From Amphibalanus amphitrite (taxonomy: Eukaryota; Arthropoda; Thecostraca; Balanomorpha; Balanidae), in contig NW_024882325.1 of assembly GCF_019059575.1 (NCBI RefSeq), positions 1 to 64,000 of the forward strand: a stretch of 64,000 nt of DNA, given 5' to 3'. Positions 58,628-64,000 of the stretch are shown piece by piece. The stretch's first letter is position 1. Each line of letters starts with the position of its first letter. The notes beneath the pieces were generated by a model. The model ran no database searches and was not told the DNA's origin. It worked only from the letters and a program-made list of their open reading frames with translations. The translations under genes were made by a program, and so were the position numbers.

Positions 58628-59783
58628 TACAAAAAGCCACGACATTTCTATGGACAGAATCGTGTTCCCCTCGCCGAGACGCGTCGAATGAACTATAATT
58701 TGACCTTGAAAGGTCAAATTTGACCTCATGTCAAGGTCATGACCTTACCGGAAAAGGTCATGTTGCATATCAGTCGATGCGTCTCAACAAGACAAACACA
58801 ATGAGACCATCCCCAGCGTTCTACCTCTTTCCAATCGCGAGTTATTGGCAAAAAACTGTTTGTAGCCTGAAGTGACCTCGGATGACCTGTCTAGAGGCTA
58901 TCAGCAAAAATGACACCTTGGTCATCACGAGTGGACTAAATCATTGTGATTCTGAAATATTTGGACTGTTCCGATGCGTACACACGGATCTAGAGGCATT
59001 TTCATTTTTCTCCATTGACTTGTAATGGAAAGGTCACGCCACTGACCTGACCCTAGGTCACAGATATAAAAAATCCGAGATATACAAATTGTAGGCGCCC
59101 ATAACAGCATGCAATCCACCAAGTTTAAAACCTTTCTGACAAACACTGCAGGCTGGACATGATTGCAAACTTTTTTTTAGGCTTGGTCAGTTAACTTGAC
59201 CTGGTGACCTGACCTGACATGACCTGGGGTCAAAAATTTCACACATTGTCCAAAATTGATGCACCAAAAGCTACCCCAAGCGGCGTGGCGCTACGCGCCG
59301 CGGTTTTTTATTCACACGCAAAAAACGCAACAGGGTGGTAACATATGCCCCCCCCCCCACTGGGGCGAAGGTTAAATGGGTTTGTTCGTTGAAAAATCGC
59401 TTAAAACTTGGTCTGAACTTTGTTGTGGTGCCTACAGAGTAAAAAGAATCAGCTTTATGACAGTAATGTGGCCTGGGGAAGGAGGTAATTTTGGGCTGTG
59501 ACGTCACATGTTTGAAAGTTTGGGTTTGGAATATGGGAAGCCTAAGATGTTTAATGAAAAATAAACGGCAGAACCGTGTTCCTGGTCATCCAATCTTTAA
59601 AGTCGGGCACAATTTAACTGGTTTTAACAACATTTTAGAAGGTGGGATAGTCCCTTTAATGGTAAATTCTCTACATATCAAGGAAAAGGTGCATGCTAAC
59701 TGATAATTTGAAGTTCTTGGGCCCAGTTGTTTTCTTCTTTTCTTACGTCGCCCCAATGGCCGCGAATACACTTGTGACAACGC

Positions 59784-60677
59784 CTATCGCACCTGTGGGT
59801 AGTGCTCCCGGACCAGACCGACCAGCCGTAGGAACGGGTCGTTGCACTTCGCTGCACCGTGAAGGGACGCCCACCAGAAGGCCGCCAGGTGTCCGGGCAG
59901 CAGCGCCGGGGACGTTCCCTTGTTCAGACGCATCAGCTGGAGCTTACACCTCTCCCACTCGCACTCCAGCCTCTGCGTGTTGGCCCCGGTTACCTGATCA
60001 ACAAACTCGACAGAGTGGTTGACCGACTGGTGCTGGAGACGCATCGGGCCTCCACCGTTCTGAGGCGTGTCCTGGCACTGCGGAATGCCCCGGTACGCCG
60101 CCCATTCATCAGACCAAATGGTCGTTCCAGGAGCCACGTTGGCGACGATGAGCGGGAGGAGCGTCGCCGCGTCTCGCTTCTCAACGGCAAACAGACGGAG
60201 CTCGCCGGTCGCCTGATGAAGAAGCCCGAATACCCATGGGCCCCATGGGCCCTCGATCCTCTGCCCGTGGTTGTTGGGCATCCGGCCAGGCACGCCATCC
60301 GCCCGCAGCATTCGGCCCCTGTTGTACTTCCTTCTCCCACGGAAGAGCGACTCGTCGATCTCGACGATCTGCCCGGGACCGCCCATCCTCGGTGCTTGTC
60401 GCAGCTCATCGGCCATCAACTCGCGGATGAAGTTACGCCAGTCGATGATGGCCTTCTGCAGCGCAATCGTGCCGGCTGCCAGACTGATGGTGCTGGATAT
60501 GCTGAGATTCTTTGCCATAGCGTACATGACCCAGAGCACGGCTCGTTTCCCCATTTTCGTGTTAGGCCGCCCAGCCCTGTCCAGGCTGGCGAACCACGTC
60601 ATGTCGCCTGCACCCCCGACAGGTGCCAGTCCATGCTGTTGTGAAAGCACTTTTCCGCACTTCTTGCAACTGTACTA
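59784..60677 (-). CDS. Merlin / IS1595-type (ISXO2-like) transposase
   Basis: The minus strand has one uninterrupted frame of about 297 codons. It opens within a CKKCGKV zinc-ribbon-like knuckle (60675), with no ATG there, so the N-terminus is probably on a missing or spliced piece. Counting from the GTG codon at 60650, the DDE core is Asp 99 (VEIDESLFRGRRKYNRGR), Asp 181 (TIWSDEWAAYRG) and Glu 229 (NTQRLECEW). NHSVEFVD lies between the last two, as in ISXO2-like domains. The protein would cut and join Merlin ends, making 8-9-bp duplications. No inverted repeats were found around it. Lack of stops suggests a young copy or a domesticated gene. Confidence 0.8.
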
Positions 60678-60755
60678 TGGCTTAGGCCCGTTCTTGTAAG
60701 TTTTGTGGATTGTGGTTACATTGCCGGTGCAATTCGGTGCTGCAGGGTTCAGTCC

Positions 60756-62702
60756 CAAGATTACTTTACTACTCAGGTTGGTTCACTAGGGAAATAAAGG
60801 CGCCGTAGCTACGTCACGGATTTGGTAGCAATCTGGTAGCAATTTTTGCAGACATCAATGGCGCACGTGTTGTTTGATCGTCGCCAATGCTATTTTACTG
60901 CACTATTTTGTTATTACACTGCAATGTATTGTACATTACATTTGAAAATTAAAATAAAGAAATATTCGTAACCCAGCAAGTCAGTTATTCTTTGAGGCAG
61001 CACTCTGTCAGCATTGAGCCTTCAGAATGTGTTATCTGGTAGACTTTCCCACATTTTCTTCTCTTGTGGAAAACTTTCTTAGTCATCAAAAATGTATGCA
61101 CATATGAATAATTAGAACTTCATTTTCAAAGTTTTATAGAAATGAGATTTCACATTACATTATCTACCTGTCCATTTCGTCCAACCAATTAAATATTCAT
61201 CCAGCAGAAGGCAGGTACCTCTGAGAAGGTACCGATATCTCTTATCTACACCAATATTTCAGGAAAATGACAGAGACTGAGAAGCTATTAAAACTTCAGC
61301 GTATGAAAGGGATGTTATGGCTTATGCACATTGAAAAACATCAGACAATGCTTTTGAACCATCTCATTCACCAGCACACATCAATCCGGCTCCTGGCTTC
61401 TGTCAAGGAAACATTCCAAAATAATGCATTATTTTATTTCATTGACCACCTTGCAAAAGACAAACAGCAAACACATCACCACCAAAAACAAAAATAGTCA
61501 ACAGGTAGGTACCAGCTGATCTAGCCGTGCTGTGTCATGTGCCTTTGAAAAACTTGAGCAGTCAGGGTTGAATAAACACCCTAAACTTAGCCATTCATGC
61601 ATGAACAAGTGCAAATTCTGGTCGAGCATTTTAATAAATATGAAACTAACAGCATTGTAGGTTACAATTATAAAAAAGACAATTACAAAAAAAACAGCAG
61701 AGCTTACTCTACAAGGCATAACCATTAATTTTATAACTGACATCCAAATTCGCATCTCCGAAGTTTAACCCACCTACCAGCCACCTGCACATTTCTGCGC
61801 ACATGTGGTGCGCAGTGTGCACAGTCACTACACATTACACAATTATGAGAATTAAAATAGTTTTAAACAATCAAGCAAGTCAGGACTGGTATGCAGCTTC
61901 ACAAGTTCTCTCAACATCTTCAATTACCAACAATAAAGAGCACCTTGTGATCTCAGTAACTCCCGCAGATCCATCTTCTGTTTTCCATTTTCAGTTTTTA
62001 ATTGAAATATAAGTTCCATCTGGGAGACACATGTTGCATCATTATGTTTAAACAATTATTATGCTTGAACTTTTGATTTTTCATGTGAACTTCACTTCAA
62101 GTTGATTCAATTTTTTAAGTTGATATAGGTAATTTGTATAATGCTACGATCACGGCGCACCAAATCACAGATAACTTGAAAATAACCAAGCAAAAGCCAC
62201 ATTCTTCAGCAAACTATGAGAGCTATCTGATCCATGCTGCGTTGAAATAATTGAAAATCGCCAAAATCAGTCGAAATATGACGATTAAATTAATATAAAC
62301 TTCCCAAAACTCTGATTTGTGAGGCAATGCGCAACAGAAATGCGAGGGAATATGGTAGTAATCTGGTAGCAATTATGAAGGATTTCCCCTGTAGCTGATA
62401 AAAATCACAAGAAACAATCTTTTTAACGCAGAGGAAATCCTTCATTATGAGTTGCAAGGACCATTTGATAGGCCCATTTTAGTCAAATATAGGCCGATTT
62501 TTTCGATTTCAACCCCATTTATCGTAATGAGACGAATCCATTGGCTTAGTGGTACGTCTTTCGAACACATGTAGGCCTTAGATTTCTCCTTAGCCCGCCT
62601 GAAACACACCATGCTTTGCATGCATTTCTATGGGTGAAGGAAAATTCATGCGCCGTGATGACGTCACGGTAAAGGAATTCTGAAGCTCGTGAACGGGGGC
62701 TG
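60756..62702 (-). mobile_element. Element P, copy 2 (uninterrupted)
   Basis: It runs from CAAGATTACTTTACTACTCA to GCTCGTGAACGGGGGCTG and is colinear with the reverse complement of copy 1 minus its two insertions. It shows the empty sites for the mariner (near 62139) and the hAT (61950-61957). Unlike copy 1, its flanks do not match over 8 bases (TTCAGTCC versus AATTATAA), so one flank has been rearranged. Confidence 0.85.
61267..61497 (+). CDS. 76-residue open frame of element P, copy 2
   Basis: The plus strand encodes the same small protein as 15145-15375, starting MTETEKLLKLQRMKGMLW and ending with a His/Gln/Lys-rich tail, with one amino-acid difference. No domain is recognised. In both copies the ATG is preceded by TTCAGGAAA, so a splice acceptor (TTTCAG) just upstream is possible and the frame could be an exon of a longer transposon gene. 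Confidence 0.35.
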   Translation: MTETEKLLKLQRMKGMLWLMHIEKHQTMLLNHLIHQHTSIRLLASVKETFQNNALFYFIDHLAKDKQQTHHHQKQK

Positions 62703-62722
62703 AATTATAAGGCCATCAAACT

Positions 62723-63058
62723 CAGCCCCCGTTCACGAGCTTCAGAATCCCTTTACCGTGACGTCACCACGGCGGCAGAATCTCCCTTCACCCATAGGCA
62801 TGCATGCAAATTTCATAATCTTTCGGGCGAGCTGGAGAAAAAATCAAGGCTTATATGTCATCAAAAGATGTACCAATGTAACAATGAATTGGCCTCATTA
62901 CGATAAATGGGACTGAAACTAAAAAAGTAGGCCTATATCGAGCCAAAATCAGCAATTCAAATCACCCCTTCATTTGAATGTGAAGGATTTCCTCTGATGA
63001 CGTCACCACGGCGCCTTTATTTCCCTAGTGAACCAACCTGAGTAGTAAAGGAATCTTG
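62723..63058 (+). mobile_element. Miniature derivative of element P
   Basis: 336 bp from CAGCCCCCGTTCACGAGC to AGTAAAGGAATCTTG, flanked by the exact 8-bp duplication ATCAAACT (62715-62722 and 63059-63066). Only the outer parts of P remain. Its left end faces the end of P copy 2, 20 bp away. Confidence 0.85.
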
Positions 63059-63245
63059 ATCAAACTCACCGTTACATACCGAAGTTAAAAAATGTAATGC
63101 AATATAACTCAAAAAGTTTTGATCTGAGAAGTCTGATATTTTGCCAGGCGTCTTTGGGGCCTATGATCACCCCTAGGACCGATTTTCATTAAAATCTGAG
63201 AGATAAGGGTGACGGGCCTGGTACGATCTATCGTGGAATGCCCCA

Positions 63246-63447
63246 CCTACCACGAATACCCATACTGGTTGACCTGACCTGACCTGACCTGGCCAAAATG
63301 CATTAAGACATCATCTGTGATCAAAACTAACATGATATTCGTGATCAACACCCCGAAAAACCCCATAGCAGCCACGCTTTACGACTTTCTAACACGTCCC
63401 GATTTTCCCGACTTTTGGGTCATTGACCTGACCTGGAAGGTCAACCT
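63246..63447 (-). mobile_element. Fragment of TTAA family A
   Basis: The reverse complement of the left-middle part of family A (compare 40690-40880): ACCTGACCTGACCTGACCTG, the CATCATCTGTGATCAAAACT block and CCCGACTTTTGGGTCATTG. No termini are present. Confidence 0.7.
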
Positions 63448-63639
63448 GCTATGCCTGATATGACCTGCTATGCCTTTTGTCACATGACTGCCATGATGAA
63501 CTTTTCAATTTGCAATGATACGACTGAAACAGAAGTATTAAATGTTACAAGTGTATTGTTTATGATGTTTTAGGCAGCAATCATGTAAATATATCCTTAA
63601 ATTATATGAAAGCAAAATTAATCATTTTTTGCACTTACG

Positions 63640-63770
63640 GCTTGGCTATCCTGGCATGCACTTTGGCCAATTTGTGTGTAAAGCCTATGGTGAAGGGAAA
63701 ACTTCACGCCCGGCTGACGTCACAGATCTCGGCTACCAAATCGTGTCCGGTGGGGGTCGGGCTAAGCACC
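63640..63770 (+). repeat. Repeat V, second copy
   Basis: Matches the distal part of the insert in the 6.7-8.2-kb LINE, from TTTTTTGCA through TGAAGGGAAAACTTCACGCC to GTGGGGGTCGG. Open frames here are incidental. No LINE sequence adjoins it. Confidence 0.6.
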
Positions 63771-64000
63771 CTTGCCCGTCTCAGAATGATTTGTTTCGGC
63801 GCATTTTTATAACTTGTTGAGCTAAAATAAGTTGACTTGCCCACGTTGTTAAGTTTTTCTTCACTTCGTTGATCGAACACTCCGATTCTCCCAACGCGTT
63901 CAACAAGTTCATGACAATGATGACCTATAATGTATGTGCATAGTACGTGTAGATATGGTGTGACCAGAGAAGTCTGGAAGAGAGTGACAACATTTGTAAC
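63771..64000. other. Unassigned end of window
   Basis: No feature recognised in the last 230 bp. Confidence 0.4.

Larger units (their letters stand above)
46579..58630. repeat. 12-kb array of five related TIR-bounded units (innermost level)
   Basis: Five units follow one another in the same orientation: 46579-48738, 48775-50903, 50940-53731, 53743-55550 and 55588-58627. Complete ends are ACCGCAGGTTGTTTGA and its exact complement TCAAACAACCTGCGGT. Three of four junctions carry the same 36-bp spacer. All units share the 5' GAGCAAGCACCTTTG lead and a 3' block with CCCGGAGAAGGACCGCTCCG and AATAGAAAAACACAATTC. No protein is encoded. The mechanism class is unknown. Confidence 0.8.
46147..59375 (-). 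mobile_element. TTAA family G element, copy 2, split by the 12-kb array (middle level)
   Basis: 46147-46578 and 58631-59375 together reproduce family G (43757-44906) in reverse. The doubled end (CCCGCGCCCCAGTGGCGG then CGCCCTAGTGAGGG) lies at the low side and CACTGGGGCGAAGG at the high side. TTAA flanks both. The break is near TAACTTTCGACTA on the left and AAAAAGCCACGACATTTC on the right. Confidence 0.85.
45923..59659 (-). mobile_element. TTAA element M1, copy split by family G (outermost level of nest)
   Basis: The left piece, 45923-46150, starts TTAAAGGGACTATCCCACCT; the right piece, 59372-59659, ends GGTGGGATAGTCCCTTTAA. Together they equal the reference M1 at 25649-26153 in reverse. The break is exactly at the ATTTAAAT word of the reference. 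Confidence 0.85.

Noticed and set aside
46579..58630. CRISPR-like array
   Set aside because: Units are 2-3 kb with internal minisatellites, not 25-40-bp repeats with unique spacers, and the sequence is eukaryotic.
46579..58630. Helitron
   Set aside because: Units end in matched inverted repeats, and I see no TC start with CTRR end and hairpin, nor a Rep/helicase. A Helentron-like tandem origin cannot be fully excluded.
59859..60699. Plus-strand open frames of up to 261 codons opposite the Merlin transposase
   Set aside because: The minus strand has the complete DDE motif set; the plus frames are a codon-bias shadow.

Overview
The window is eukaryotic, and almost certainly from an animal. 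It has no operons or Shine-Dalgarno sites and no gene runs. It is a dense, nested mosaic of transposable elements: CR1/Jockey-type LINE copies with a PHD-finger ORF1, an AP endonuclease and an FADD reverse transcriptase, plus mariner, hAT, Merlin, MULE-like and several TTAA-targeting DNA elements. The mix fits a repeat-rich, probably invertebrate, genome. I could not fix the phylum. No intact host gene is evident; a Ser/Gln/Pro-rich open block at 5810-6365 is the only weak candidate.

Layout. 0.07-1.69 kb: a long foldback with a tRNA-box SINE-like insertion. 1.9-4.7 kb: a piece of TTAA family A, a broken Myb/SANT-like gene and a complete TTAA family B element. 6.7-8.7 kb: a LINE reverse transcriptase split by another repeat and abutting a GGGACCCTCCCACC element. 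10.0-11.2 kb: TTAA family D. 11.2-15.9 kb: an element with 8-bp target duplications (called P here) carrying a mariner and a hAT insertion. 16.5-17.4 kb: family A. 19.3-23.6 kb: small repeats, a TIR element and a minisatellite. 24.2-26.2 kb: inverted family B and a GGGACTATCCCACC (M1) element. 27.7-37.0 kb: a 9.3-kb hAT-like element holding a nearly full-length LINE, itself split by a 1.9-kb MULE-like element. 37.3-45 kb: M1, M3 and TTAA families A, C and G. 45.9-59.7 kb: a three-level nest (M1, then G, then a 12-kb array of five related units). 59.8-60.7 kb: a Merlin-type transposase. 60.8-63.1 kb: the second P copy and its miniature derivative.

The most unusual signal is a group of related TTAA-flanked elements (families A, B, C, D, E, G). 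They share short CCC(T/G)CGCCC-like ends, a G-tract/C-tract hairpin next to each end, one doubled end, and (except E) arrays of AGGTCA, the consensus half-site of nuclear receptors. Several insertions are proved inside the window by empty-site paralogues. Family letters (A-G, M, N, P, Q, R, S, T, V) are local labels, not database names. All similarity statements come from reading the sequence by eye; no alignments or searches were run.
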